Positions 15,088-22,942 of a stretch of DNA of 26,692 bases are shown one piece after another. The translations under genes were made by a program, and so were the position numbers. The DNA lies in the NCBI GenBank assembly GCA_964392465.1, contig CAYMPC010000011.1, forward strand, positions 1-26,692, written 5' to 3'. Each line of letters opens with the position of its first letter. Position 1 is the stretch's first letter. The notes under the pieces are model-generated. The model was not told where the DNA came from, did not search any database, and saw nothing but the letters and a program-made list of their open reading frames with translations. This DNA is from JAAXVZ01 sp964392465 (GTDB lineage: Archaea; Nanobdellota; Nanobdellia; Woesearchaeales; GW2011-AR15).

Positions 15088-15143
15088 TTGAATATTATTC
15101 AATTATTTATAAAATTATGGATTATTTTTTGAATAATATTCAA
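15088..15143. promoter_or_regulatory. Paired palindromic operators flanking the lrp-like TATA box
   Basis: TTGAATATTATTCAA (15088-15102) and TTGAATAATATTCAA (15129-15143) are each palindromes with TTGAAT/ATTCAA arms, and are exact reverse complements of each other. Their centres are 41 bp apart, close to four helical turns. The first ends 5 nt from the lrp-like start codon; a minus-strand TATA-like stretch (TTATAAATAA, near 15105-15115) lies between them. The arrangement fits cooperative Lrp-type binding; autoregulation is inferred. Confidence 0.7.
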
Positions 15144-15159
15144 TCAAATATATATTGGA

Positions 15160-15287
15160 ATTAAGGATTACCTTGTTTATGTTTAATTCAAATAATTTTA
15201 GAAAAGAATTTTTCTATAGATATTAGTGACTATGCTCACCCATCATTATTTTCTTTCATAACTATAATACTATAAGGAGGAATTAAA
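15160..15287 (+). promoter_or_regulatory. Leader region of the GCS2-family gene with small hairpins
   Basis: About 130 nt separate the operator region from the start at 15288. TAGAAAA/TTTTCTA (15199-15216) and GTGA/TCAC (15226-15239) can form short hairpins. A strong TAAGGAGG (15273-15280) sits 7 nt before the ATG. No known riboswitch was recognised. Confidence 0.35.
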
Positions 15288-16640
15288 ATGAATACAATTG
15301 AAAGGTATTTAAAGTCTGAACTAGAAAAAACTATGCGAAGTAGTTTTAGGAAACAGGCAAATGAAATACTTAAAAGAGAAGGAGATTTTGTTATTTCAGA
15401 AGATAACATAAAAATCGGATTTGAAACGGAGTACATAATTAAAAATTCCCATCTTAATCCATGTACGGAAGATCAAAGAAATATTATAATGAAAACCGGG
15501 CAGAATTTTGGTAAAGAGCTTGGTGCAAGTCAATTAGAAATAGCTACGAATCCTCTTAATATAAAAGAAACAGGGTTTCTAGGTGGTCTATATGCCACAA
15601 AAACCTTGGAGGATTTTGCCACACGTTTTTTTAATGAACACAATTTAAGCTTATACAGACTTGCAACCGATCCATTAGTTAAAATTGAAAATATTGTAAG
15701 ATCACTGCAAGAACCAAAATACAAATTAGTTCCTAATTTTCATAATAATTTTCGGAATCCGTGGATTAACACAGAACTTGGCAGACTTGAGAGGGTTAAT
15801 GTTGGTGATGCAGGAGTTATTAGCTTGGCAAGTTCAATACAGGCAAATATTCAGGCACTGAATTTTGATGATGCAATTGATAAAACAAACAGGTCTTTCA
15901 TGATATCACCATACATTATTGCAATATCCACAAACTCTAGGTTTCTAGATCAAAAAGATACTGGAATTGAAGATGTTAGAATGTTTGCTTGGCAAGTAAG
16001 TCATGATGTTAGAACATCACAACAGATAATTGAAGGTCAGGAAACAAAAGTGGGTATGATTCATAGTTACTTAAAAAATATGAAAGATTATTTTACGAGA
16101 ATTGAAAAAGGATATTTTATACTTGATAAGCCAGAAGCAGCACTTCAAATAGGAATAGGAATTAACTGGAAGGATACAAGAATAAAATTTATTGGTGATG
16201 CAACTGTTGTAGAATTTAGACCAATTTCTATTCAACCAAGTGCATTGGAAGATATGTCAGTAATGGCATTTTGGTTTGGTAGGTTAATGTACTCATCTTT
16301 CCAACATGAACCTCTAATGAATATAGAGCAAGTAAGATACAATAGAGATGAAGCGATGATTAATGGATTAGATGCGAGATTCATTTACAATGCACAGGGG
16401 CAACAAAAAATAGTTGCAGCTAAAGATATATTACCTTATGAATTAGAAAAAGCAAAACAGGGGCTAGGAGAATTCGGGCTAGGTAAAGAATCATTAGATC
16501 TAGTGGATATACTCAGAGAAAGAATAGATATAGGAACACCTTCAGATGTCTTTGCAAAAAAGACATATGACTTAGTTAGTAAGAATGTTCCTATGCACGA
16601 AGCATTGATTGAAATTGTCAAGCAATACAGGGTTGGTTAA
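15288..16640 (+). CDS. GCS2-family carboxylate-amine ligase (glutamate-cysteine-ligase-like)
   Basis: 450 aa with a strong ribosome binding site. Family landmarks appear in order: GFETEYII (Glu46, Glu48; metal/ATP site), GASQLEIATNP (80-90; the ligase QLEI motif), SSIQANIQA followed by a P-x-x-x-A-x-S-x-N-S-R segment (about 182-218), and VVEFRPISIQPS (307-318). The Q-x-N in place of the H-x-H of YbdK-type proteins recalls plant and proteobacterial gamma-glutamylcysteine ligases, from memory. The enzyme should use ATP to join a carboxylate, perhaps the gamma-carboxyl of glutamate, to an amine; the amine is unknown. No glutathione synthetase is nearby. It is followed one base later by an M20 peptidase, suggesting paired synthesis and hydrolysis of one amide product. 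It is divergent from the Lrp-type gene. Confidence 0.8.
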   Translation: MNTIERYLKSELEKTMRSSFRKQANEILKREGDFVISEDNIKIGFETEYIIKNSHLNPCTEDQRNIIMKTGQNFGKELGASQLEIATNPLNIKETGFLGGLYATKTLEDFATRFFNEHNLSLYRLATDPLVKIENIVRSLQEPKYKLVPNFHNNFRNPWINTELGRLERVNVGDAGVISLASSIQANIQALNFDDAIDKTNRSFMISPYIIAISTNSRFLDQKDTGIEDVRMFAWQVSHDVRTSQQIIEGQETKVGMIHSYLKNMKDYFTRIEKGYFILDKPEAALQIGIGINWKDTRIKFIGDATVVEFRPISIQPSALEDMSVMAFWFGRLMYSSFQHEPLMNIEQVRYNRDEAMINGLDARFIYNAQGQQKIVAAKDILPYELEKAKQGLGEFGLGKESLDLVDILRERIDIGTPSDVFAKKTYDLVSKNVPMHEALIEIVKQYRVG

Positions 16641-16641
16641 A

Positions 16642-17781
16642 ATGAAACAAATTTTAGATTTAACAAAAATACTAATTATGCAAGAATCTGATAATCAGAA
16701 TTTTGTAGCTAGGAATAAGTGTCTTAAAATAATAAAAAATTTTGTTATGTCAAATACAAAGGGTGTACAATTTACAATTCATAGAAATAAAAGTCCAATG
16801 TCTAATCAAATTATTGAGTCTTTGCATATTTGGAACCATAAACAGGAACAAAAAAAATCAATTTTGTTACTTGGGCATGTTGATGTTGTATCGGCAAGCA
16901 AACTCCAATTCAAACCAGTTATAAAGAATGGTTTCTTATTTGGGCGTGGTTCTGGAGATATGAAATCTGCTGTTGCTATTGCTGTAATGTTATTTGTTAA
17001 ACATCATAAGACTAAAAATATCCAACTTGCAATCACTAACGATGAGGAAATCGGTGGTGAAGCAGGTGCAGGACAATTAGCAAAAAAATTAAGTCCAACA
17101 TTTTTAATCTCAATCGAACCCACAAATTTAGAAATCCGTGTTAAGGAAAAAGGCGCAATGCAAGTAGAAATTGAGGTCGAAGGCCCAGGCGGGCATGGAT
17201 CTAGGCCATGGACTAATCTTAATTCAATAGATATTTTAATTGAAGTTTACGAACAGTTAAAAAAAATATTTCCAAATCCAAAAAAAGAAATTTGGAAAAA
17301 CACTTTAAATATTGGAGGAATTATTGGTGGAAACATTGACCAAGGTAATTTAGGAAGTGCAAATATAATTGCAAGTAATGCATCGATGAAACTTGATATT
17401 AGACTTATAGATACTCGCTCACATGAAAAAGGGATTAGCTTGATTAAACAAGAGGTAAAAAAGATAGAAAAGAAATTGCCGAAAAAAAGGTATAAGATTC
17501 TAGTAAAAAAACCCAGTCCTATTGTTGAGCATCTTAATACTAGAAGAGACAATCCTTTTGTAAAGAGAACGATTATAGCGTTTAAAAAAGCTTTACATAC
17601 CTCCCCGCGCATAACTAATGGTTCAGCAGCAAGTGATGCAAGATTCTTTAGTTCGAAAGGAATTCCTTCAATAGTTTTCGGCCCAGTATCAATAAATCAT
17701 CATGCAACAAATGAAAAAGTAGAGATTTCTTCTCTAAAAAAGACCTATGATGTTTTAGATAATTTGTTGTCAACATATTGA
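16642..17781 (+). CDS. M20-family metallopeptidase/deacylase (ArgE/DapE/CPG2-like)
   Basis: 379 aa from the ATG one base after the preceding stop; an in-frame TTG at 16609 would overlap that gene and add only 11 unlikely residues. The dizinc site is complete: His79 and Asp81 (GHVDVV), bridging Asp106 (GSGDMKSA), catalytic Glu135 with Glu136 (NDEEIGGE), Glu159 (ISIEPT) and His354 near the C-terminus (NHHATNE). The dimerisation domain sits between about 165 and 275 (GPGGHGSRPW). Family members cleave N-acyl or peptide bonds of amino acids in the cytoplasm. No feature fixes the substrate. Coupling to the GCS2-type ligase suggests it removes or trims that enzyme's product or a related amide. Confidence 0.88.
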   Translation: MKQILDLTKILIMQESDNQNFVARNKCLKIIKNFVMSNTKGVQFTIHRNKSPMSNQIIESLHIWNHKQEQKKSILLLGHVDVVSASKLQFKPVIKNGFLFGRGSGDMKSAVAIAVMLFVKHHKTKNIQLAITNDEEIGGEAGAGQLAKKLSPTFLISIEPTNLEIRVKEKGAMQVEIEVEGPGGHGSRPWTNLNSIDILIEVYEQLKKIFPNPKKEIWKNTLNIGGIIGGNIDQGNLGSANIIASNASMKLDIRLIDTRSHEKGISLIKQEVKKIEKKLPKKRYKILVKKPSPIVEHLNTRRDNPFVKRTIIAFKKALHTSPRITNGSAASDARFFSSKGIPSIVFGPVSINHHATNEKVEISSLKKTYDVLDNLLSTY

Positions 17782-17811
17782 TTTTTTGTAGTTATTAACT
17801 TGGTGATTAGT

Positions 17812-18366
17812 ATGAGCTCTACACTTAACAAAAATTTAATAATGGAAATACTGAAAAAAAATAGAACTTTGATAGTTGTACCTATCTCTATAGGCATTAT
17901 CTCAATTTTTTTTAGACAGCAAACAATAATCCTATTATCAATATTTATTTGTTCTCTTTCAATGATATACAAAAGATACATATCTCTGAGTATAGGCATT
18001 GACTTTTGTCTGGTATTTGCACTATTGTCTAGTTCAAAGTTTGGAGGAAAAGCAGGAGCATTTGTTGGCGGATTATCTTTTTTATTAGGTATGATACTAT
18101 CGATGGAAATTACAAAAAGCCCTGTAACTACGATATATGGTACACTTTTTTATTCACTTATAGGATTTGTAGGAGCATTAATTCCCGCTTCAATTATTTT
18201 TGCTTACTCACTAATGCTTTTTGTAGTAATAAACGGTATATTCTTTGTTGGGTTATTTATGTTAGGAGCACCTATAGAATTTCTGATTAGATATACCTTT
18301 ACAAATTTATTAGGGAACTTCCTTTTTATAAGGATTTTTGAAGGCTTGCTAAAGTTTATATTCTAA
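17812..18366 (+). CDS. Small polytopic membrane protein, unknown
   Basis: 184 aa from the ATG at 17812. GGTGA (17802-17806) fits as ribosome binding site, so in-frame TTG 17800 and GTG 17803 are rejected. Five or six hydrophobic helices cover almost the entire chain, with a GGKAGAFVGGLSFLLG loop/helix in the middle and few charges. The size and glycine-rich helix packing recall substrate-binding membrane subunits of ECF-type transporters, but no diagnostic motif is seen. It follows the M20 gene by 30 nt on the same strand, so import or export of the ligase/peptidase compound is a natural guess. Its 3' end overlaps trpS (opposite strand) by 11 nt. Confidence 0.65.
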   Translation: MSSTLNKNLIMEILKKNRTLIVVPISIGIISIFFRQQTIILLSIFICSLSMIYKRYISLSIGIDFCLVFALLSSSKFGGKAGAFVGGLSFLLGMILSMEITKSPVTTIYGTLFYSLIGFVGALIPASIIFAYSLMLFVVINGIFFVGLFMLGAPIEFLIRYTFTNLLGNFLFIRIFEGLLKFIF

Positions 18367-19441
18367 CAAGTTTTAATTTATCTATCTCTTTTTTAGCTTT
18401 CTCAATTCCTTTCTCCAAGGCAATCATAAACTCTGTCATCTTCTTGCAGGCTATCTCTTTTAATTCTCCAGAAGTTATCCTGCCTGATTTATATTCATCA
18501 TATATGTGCTGCAGTTCTTTATCATCTTCTATCAGATGCTGCTTCATCAATTCAAAGACCATATCTTTTTCTATTATTGCTCCAAGCTTTCTGTGTTCTT
18601 CTAAAGTGTCTCTTCCTCCAGAAACAGCTCTTTTTATTTTATTGCATGCTGTTTTTGGATCTTCAGGCAATTCAATCATACTTTCTGGCTTTGATTTTGA
18701 CATCTTAAAATCTCCATCTAAAGAAGGAGTATATTTATGGAAAGTTGCAGCAGGCGGAAAAAATTTCTCGAGTTTCATCCTATTAACAATATCCCTTGTA
18801 AGCAAAATATGAGGCAATTGATCAACACCAACAGGAATTATGCCAGGCATTCTTTTCTTGAATTGTGGATATAAAATATCTCCAACTTGTGTCATAGCAG
18901 CAAATATTCTTTCTGGATCTGCATTGCCATATAACGCTTCAAATTGCGCCTGTGTTACTTTTTTTGCATATTTGTATGCAGCATGCATAACATCAACATT
19001 TTCAGACTGGAAATAAAATATTGTTTTTTTAGGATCTAAGCCAAGGGCAATATAAGCAGGGATATGAAATTCAAGTGCTCTTTTTCTTGCTTCTTCTAGA
19101 GTGATTTCTCTAGTTGCTTCAGCTTCCAAATCTGCAATCAAAATATATGTCTCTGCTCCATGCTTTTGAAAATAAGAAATCATCTCAACAACCATCTTAT
19201 TACCAAAATGAATCTTTTTTCCAGAGGGCATAATCCCGCTTAAAACATAATAAGGCTTCTTGTTTTTTATACAATCAGAAATCACTTTTATATCAATCCC
19301 TGAAAAGACAACACCTCTTCTCATAATCCTGTTTGGTTCTGGAAACAACTTAGTATCAAAACTATCTAGATGAAAATCAGTTGTAAGTTTATTATAATCT
19401 TCTATTAATGTTGCTCCCCAGGGATCTATAATTTTTGCCAT
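18356..19441 (-). CDS. trpS: Tryptophanyl-tRNA synthetase (archaeal type)
   Basis: 361 aa class I synthetase. The N-terminus MAKIIDPWGATLIEDYNKL is the archaeal TrpRS opening. The HIGH-equivalent motif is PSGKKIHFGN (72-81), with Asn where the family usually has the second His. KMSKS is present at 246-250, followed by the TrpRS-specific SGGRDTLEEHRKLG. ADLEAEATR and VGVDQLPH are further class I and TrpRS landmarks. It charges tRNA-Trp. It is the last gene of a run trpB, PLP-homeostasis protein, trpS on the minus strand, linking tryptophan supply to its use. TTAAATAG (about 19463-19470), 25 nt upstream, could be an additional promoter. TyrRS is the nearest alternative but lacks the SGGR segment. 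Confidence 0.9.
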   Translation of the reverse strand: MAKIIDPWGATLIEDYNKLTTDFHLDSFDTKLFPEPNRIMRRGVVFSGIDIKVISDCIKNKKPYYVLSGIMPSGKKIHFGNKMVVEMISYFQKHGAETYILIADLEAEATREITLEEARKRALEFHIPAYIALGLDPKKTIFYFQSENVDVMHAAYKYAKKVTQAQFEALYGNADPERIFAAMTQVGDILYPQFKKRMPGIIPVGVDQLPHILLTRDIVNRMKLEKFFPPAATFHKYTPSLDGDFKMSKSKPESMIELPEDPKTACNKIKRAVSGGRDTLEEHRKLGAIIEKDMVFELMKQHLIEDDKELQHIYDEYKSGRITSGELKEIACKKMTEFMIALEKGIEKAKKEIDKLKLVRI

Positions 19442-19489
19442 ACTCTCACTTTAAATTAACATACTATTTAATCTTTTCTCTCAACCACA

Positions 19490-20134
19490 CTAATATTCAA
19501 AAATACCTCTTCCTATTCTAATCATATTAGAGCCTTCTTCAATAGCTATCTTGTAATCATTTGTCATGCCCATAGAGAGATATTTTAAATTAGTTTTATC
19601 CAATAAATATTTCATCTCTTTGAAATATTTTCTTGAAGCTTCTGGATTTTCTGAATGAGGAGGGAGACACATAATCCCAGTAAGATTGATGTTCTTCAGT
19701 TTTTTTATTTCTTTTATTAATTTTGGCAAATCTTCACTTATAACTCCTTGCTTCTGCTTTTCTTCTCCTATATTAATCTCAATGAATATCTCTTGTACTT
19801 TATTTATCTCCTTAGCTCTCTTATCAATCTCTTTTGCCAATTTTAATGAATCTATGCTCTGGATAATATCAAACATCATAATTGCTTTTTTGACTTTATT
19901 TGATTGAAGATGACCAACAAAATGGAAACTTACTTTTTTTTCTTTGAAATATTCTTTCAAATCATTATATTTTTTTTCTGCTTCCTGAATCCTGTTTTCT
20001 GCTATAATTCTTATTCCTGATTGAATAGCTTCTTTTATTTCTTCTTTTGTTCTTGTTTTTGTGACAGCAACTAATTTGATTTTTTCGCTATTTATTTCTT
20101 TCAAAATTGTTTCTATCTTGTTCTTAATTTTCAT
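19490..20134 (-). CDS. YggS/PROSC-type pyridoxal-phosphate homeostasis protein
   Basis: 214 aa, slightly shorter than the usual 225-235 because the N-terminal helix is brief. The Schiff-base lysine is Lys26 in LVAVTKTRT. ENRIQEAEKK and HFVGHLQSNK are the next two family motifs. The C-terminal MGMTNDYKIAIEEGSNMIRIGRGIF holds the phosphate-binding segment. The fold is an alanine-racemase-like TIM barrel; family members bind PLP and buffer it for apo-enzymes rather than catalysing a known reaction. It lies directly downstream of trpB, whose product is PLP-dependent, so a local cofactor-delivery role is attractive but inferred. A 34-nt gap with T-rich sequence separates it from trpB. Confidence 0.92.
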   Translation of the reverse strand: MKIKNKIETILKEINSEKIKLVAVTKTRTKEEIKEAIQSGIRIIAENRIQEAEKKYNDLKEYFKEKKVSFHFVGHLQSNKVKKAIMMFDIIQSIDSLKLAKEIDKRAKEINKVQEIFIEINIGEEKQKQGVISEDLPKLIKEIKKLKNINLTGIMCLPPHSENPEASRKYFKEMKYLLDKTNLKYLSMGMTNDYKIAIEEGSNMIRIGRGIFEY

Positions 20135-20146
20135 TTTATATTACTA

Positions 20147-20168
20147 CAAAAAAATCAAAAATAAAAAA
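20147..20168 (-). terminator. T-rich tract after trpB
   Basis: Immediately after the trpB stop the minus strand reads as several T runs separated by single purines. It may terminate or attenuate transcription before the PLP-homeostasis gene. Confidence 0.4.
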
Positions 20169-21362
20169 TTAATCATTTATTTTGGACACAAACTCCACAT
20201 CTTTATCTCCTCTGCCAGACAGATTAATAATAATCACTTTGTCTTTGTCAAGTTTTTTTGCTAGCTTAAAGGCATATGCTAAGGCATGGCTGCTCTCTAA
20301 TGCAGGAATAATTCCTTCTTCTTGTGAGCATATATCAAATGCTTCAAGAGCTTCTTTGTCTGTTATTGTTGTGTATTCAATTTCAGTGGTGTCTTTGAAA
20401 TTACTATGTTCAGGCCCTACACCAGGATAATCCAGTCCAGAAGCAATGCTGTATACATCTTTAGGATTGCCTTTTTCATCCTGTAAAAGATAGCAATAGA
20501 AGCCATGTATTATTCCCGGAGAGCCTAATGTCAATGTTGCTGCATGCTTTCCTGTTTCAAGTCCTTTTCCCCCAGGCTCTACTCCTATTTTTTTTACATT
20601 TTTATCTTTCATGAATTCATGAAATAAGCCAATTGCATTTGATCCTCCTCCAACACATGCAATAAGATAATCAGGCAATCTTTTTTCTTTTTCAAGAATC
20701 TGCTTTTTTGCCTCTTCTCCTATTACTTTTTGAAAAAATCTAACCATTGTTGGATAAGGATGAGGACCGACAACACTTCCCAAAAGATAAAACACATCAG
20801 GATTTTCAACATAGTAATTTAGGGCAGCATCTACTGCTTCTTTCAACGTTTGTTGCCCTTCTTCAACAACATTTACTTTTGCTCCTAATAACTCCATCCT
20901 GAAAACATTCATCTTTTGTTTTTCAGCATCTACTTTACCCATAAATATTTCACACCTCATTCCCAATAAAGCTGCTGCTGTAGCTGTTGCAACACCATGC
21001 TGCCCTGCTCCTGTTTCTGCAATCACTTTTGTCTTACCCATTTTTTTAGCTAAAAGCGCCTGGCCTATTGTATTATTTATCTTGTGTGCTCCAGTATGAT
21101 TGAGATCCTCCCTCTTAAGATATATTCTACAGCCAAACTTTTTACTTAGCTTTCCTGCAAAATATAATGGAGAAGGCCTTCCAACATAATCTCTTAGCAG
21201 ATAAGAATAGTCTTCCCTAAAAGATGGATCCAATATTGCTTTATTGAATTCATTATCTAGTTCATTTAATATATTCTTTAATTGTTCTGGAACATATTGT
21301 CCCCCATATTTACCAAAATACCCTATTTTATCTTTATTATTTGAATTATTCTCGTTTTTCAT
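20169..21362 (-). CDS. trpB: Tryptophan synthase beta chain
   Basis: 397 aa, the TrpB1-type length. The PLP lysine is Lys94 in HTGAHKINN. The catalytic Glu116 is in ETGAGQHG. The cofactor-phosphate loop GGGSNAIG is at 238-245. The N-terminal GYFGKYGGQYVPE and C-terminal NLSGRGDKD are both intact. It condenses indole with serine to give tryptophan. TGGAGG about 7 nt upstream supports the ATG at 21362. No trpA or other trp gene is in the window, so the protein may scavenge free indole or pair with a distant TrpA. It heads a minus-strand run with the YggS-type PLP protein and trpS. Confidence 0.96.
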   Translation of the reverse strand: MKNENNSNNKDKIGYFGKYGGQYVPEQLKNILNELDNEFNKAILDPSFREDYSYLLRDYVGRPSPLYFAGKLSKKFGCRIYLKREDLNHTGAHKINNTIGQALLAKKMGKTKVIAETGAGQHGVATATAAALLGMRCEIFMGKVDAEKQKMNVFRMELLGAKVNVVEEGQQTLKEAVDAALNYYVENPDVFYLLGSVVGPHPYPTMVRFFQKVIGEEAKKQILEKEKRLPDYLIACVGGGSNAIGLFHEFMKDKNVKKIGVEPGGKGLETGKHAATLTLGSPGIIHGFYCYLLQDEKGNPKDVYSIASGLDYPGVGPEHSNFKDTTEIEYTTITDKEALEAFDICSQEEGIIPALESSHALAYAFKLAKKLDKDKVIIINLSGRGDKDVEFVSKIND

Positions 21363-21550
21363 TTTAATTCCTCCAAAAATTATTTTTTATCAAAAAAAAC
21401 AAATCAATTTAATTAATACCAGAAAGCCTAGGGCTCACAACTATTGCCAAAATCCAGAAAGAATAGACTGAAAACTATTAAGAATTAATTCATTAAAGCC
21501 AGCGTAAATCGCCTTTCATAAATAAAAAAAATATAAACTAATATAAAAAA
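21363..21550. other. 188-bp intergenic region upstream of trpB with short repeats and dyads
   Basis: No ORF, tRNA or known riboswitch is visible. On the minus strand, T run 21524-21531 could terminate the upstream 256-aa gene. TTAATTAAA-like sequence near 21405-21420 is the best trpB TATA candidate. CCAGAAAG occurs at 21419 and 21454. AGCC-TAG-GGCT (about 21425-21435) is a dyad, and 21495-21516 can form a small bulged hairpin. The stretch 21420-21516 is richer in G+C than its surroundings, so a leader element or small RNA is possible. Confidence 0.35.
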
Positions 21551-22321
21551 CTATTCTCTTTTTTCTATTCCTTTAAACCTATCATAAAGTCTCTGTATAT
21601 TATTATATTTCTTAAGGACTATTCCATTTAGTACTGCTTCAGGTTCAAATTGCTTTCTAGCAATATTTACTTCTTGCCATTGTCCTTTATGATGAGCATA
21701 AAAGTTACTAGAAGGACCCCAATGATAATGTGTATTTATTTCTTCCATGGGTCTTTGAAATCCAAAATAGGTTTCTTTTCCACAAAATCCTGAAGAAAGC
21801 GTTTGGCTTATAAAATCATTTTTTTCAAAAAGTTCTCTCTCGTAATCAAATATTTGACCTGCAACATAATCAACATGCGACAATACTGCTTCAAGAGTTT
21901 CTCTTTTTCCTTCTTTTTGTCCTTCTACTAATAATTCTAGCACACCAGTTACAGCACCCTCTGGCGCAGGTCTTAATTCTAGTAATACTTCTGTCAAATG
22001 AGTCAAGGCAGAGTAGAAATTTGATGCAATTACTCTAAAATAAGTTTCGTAATTTAAATTATTAAGTCCATATTGAATTAAAACAGAATCTTCTACTTTT
22101 TCACCATTTAAAATTTTGTACGCAAGTCTAGCTCTTTCTATGTGCCTTGATACTGCTTGATTTGACATTCCCATAACAGCAGCATAAATAGTTTGTCTTC
22201 TATTATCTGCTAGAAAGCTGTCATTAAACAATAATTCTGTTTCTCCAGAAGGATTCCTTAACTCTTTTAGGGTTTGCCTTGGATTTTTTACACTTCCCCA
22301 CTCATTTGGTTGGTTTGTCAT
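21551..22321 (-). CDS. Orphan cytoplasmic protein, 256 aa
   Basis: The start is supported by GGGGTGA, about 6 nt upstream of the ATG. No signal peptide or membrane helix is present and the chain is mostly helical. Residues 43-70 (QTIYAAVMGMSNQAVSRHIERARLAYKIL in context) look like a helix-turn-helix with AVSRHIERAR as recognition helix. A His-rich patch (THYHWGPSSNFYAHHKGQW, His198, 200, 210, 211) could bind metal. One Cys (180). No family was recognised. A DNA-binding or metal-dependent role is speculative. It has its own TATA-like box (22356-22365). It reads toward trpB but is separated from it by 188 bp. Confidence 0.7.
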   Translation of the reverse strand: MTNQPNEWGSVKNPRQTLKELRNPSGETELLFNDSFLADNRRQTIYAAVMGMSNQAVSRHIERARLAYKILNGEKVEDSVLIQYGLNNLNYETYFRVIASNFYSALTHLTEVLLELRPAPEGAVTGVLELLVEGQKEGKRETLEAVLSHVDYVAGQIFDYERELFEKNDFISQTLSSGFCGKETYFGFQRPMEEINTHYHWGPSSNFYAHHKGQWQEVNIARKQFEPEAVLNGIVLKKYNNIQRLYDRFKGIEKRE

Positions 22322-22355
22322 TTTTATTCACCCCTAATTCATAGTTACATCTTGG

Positions 22356-22365
22356 TTATATAAAA
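22356..22365 (-). promoter_or_regulatory. TATA-like box of the orphan 256-aa gene
   Basis: The minus strand reads CTTTTTATATAACC here, centred about 40 nt from the ATG at 22321. This allows a short leader containing the GGGGTGA ribosome binding site. It lies in the 120-bp gap after the 22442 gene. Confidence 0.55.
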
Positions 22366-22441
22366 AGATTATCTAAGTATGATAAACTCTTACTTAATAT
22401 AATAATATAAATTAGAAAAACATTCTTTATATTTTATTTCT

Positions 22442-22900
22442 TTAGATCTTATTTAATCCTAATATCTTATTTATTATTTCTGCTGCTTTTTCTCTTTTAT
22501 GGGGGTAAGCAGCAATTGCAATAGTTAAATGGAAACAGTTTCCTTCATCTATAATCCAATATTCATTATTCAGCAGCTTTTCTTTGTCTAACCTTAAATA
22601 AAAATGCAGTTTTTCATCTAGCCTGCTTTCCAGCTGTCTCAAAATAAGATCTTTTTGCTCTTGAGATAAATTGCTCATTAAGTTTTCCAGAACTGCTCTT
22701 GTCTGCTTTTCCTTATTAACTGAGACAGTTAAGATATGTATTTTTTTGTTTTCAAATCCATATGCAGTTCTGACATCTAGTTTTATTTTTTCTTCTTTAA
22801 AATCAAAAGGAAAAAGCTCTTTTATTTTATTTATAATTTGTCCTTCATCCTCTCCTTCTTTTGAAAAAACACGCATTTCTACATAATGGGCCAGTTTCAT
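22442..22900 (-). CDS. COG1325-type archaeal RNA-binding, exosome-associated protein
   Basis: 152 aa. It begins MKLAHYVEMRVFSKEGEDEG. A LFPF segment follows, then a TAYGFENKKI turn, and LSQEQKDLILRQLESRLDE and FYLRLDKEKLL near the centre. This order of strands, helix and the xYLRLDK motif matches the archaeal PF01877/COG1325 family (DUF54), predicted to bind RNA and assigned to the exosome neighbourhood. The start is probably leaderless: no Shine-Dalgarno site precedes it and a TATA-like stretch lies about 26 nt upstream. It is divergent from the GT2 gene with only 42 bp between starts. No exosome subunit gene is in the window. Confidence 0.75.
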   Translation of the reverse strand: MKLAHYVEMRVFSKEGEDEGQIINKIKELFPFDFKEEKIKLDVRTAYGFENKKIHILTVSVNKEKQTRAVLENLMSNLSQEQKDLILRQLESRLDEKLHFYLRLDKEKLLNNEYWIIDEGNCFHLTIAIAAYPHKREKAAEIINKILGLNKI

Positions 22901-22942
22901 AGATAATAAGATTTATTAAGTATATATTAAATATATGGTGTG
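22901..22942. promoter_or_regulatory. Compact divergent promoter, 42 bp
   Basis: Two opposite-facing genes start at 22900 and 22943. On the minus strand an AT-rich TATA-like run (about 22921-22933) lies about 26 nt from its start. On the plus strand TTTATTAA (22912-22919) lies about 27 nt from its start. Both transcripts are likely leaderless, and the two boxes are adjacent, so RNA polymerase entry may be mutually exclusive. Confidence 0.5.

Noticed and set aside
16609..16641. TTG start of the M20 gene at 16609
   Set aside because: It would overlap the ligase gene and add 11 residues without family support; the ATG at 16642 follows the stop by one base.
21420..21516. A tRNA or C/D-box RNA upstream of trpB
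   Set aside because: No acceptor stem, T-loop consensus or paired C and D boxes could be found on either strand.
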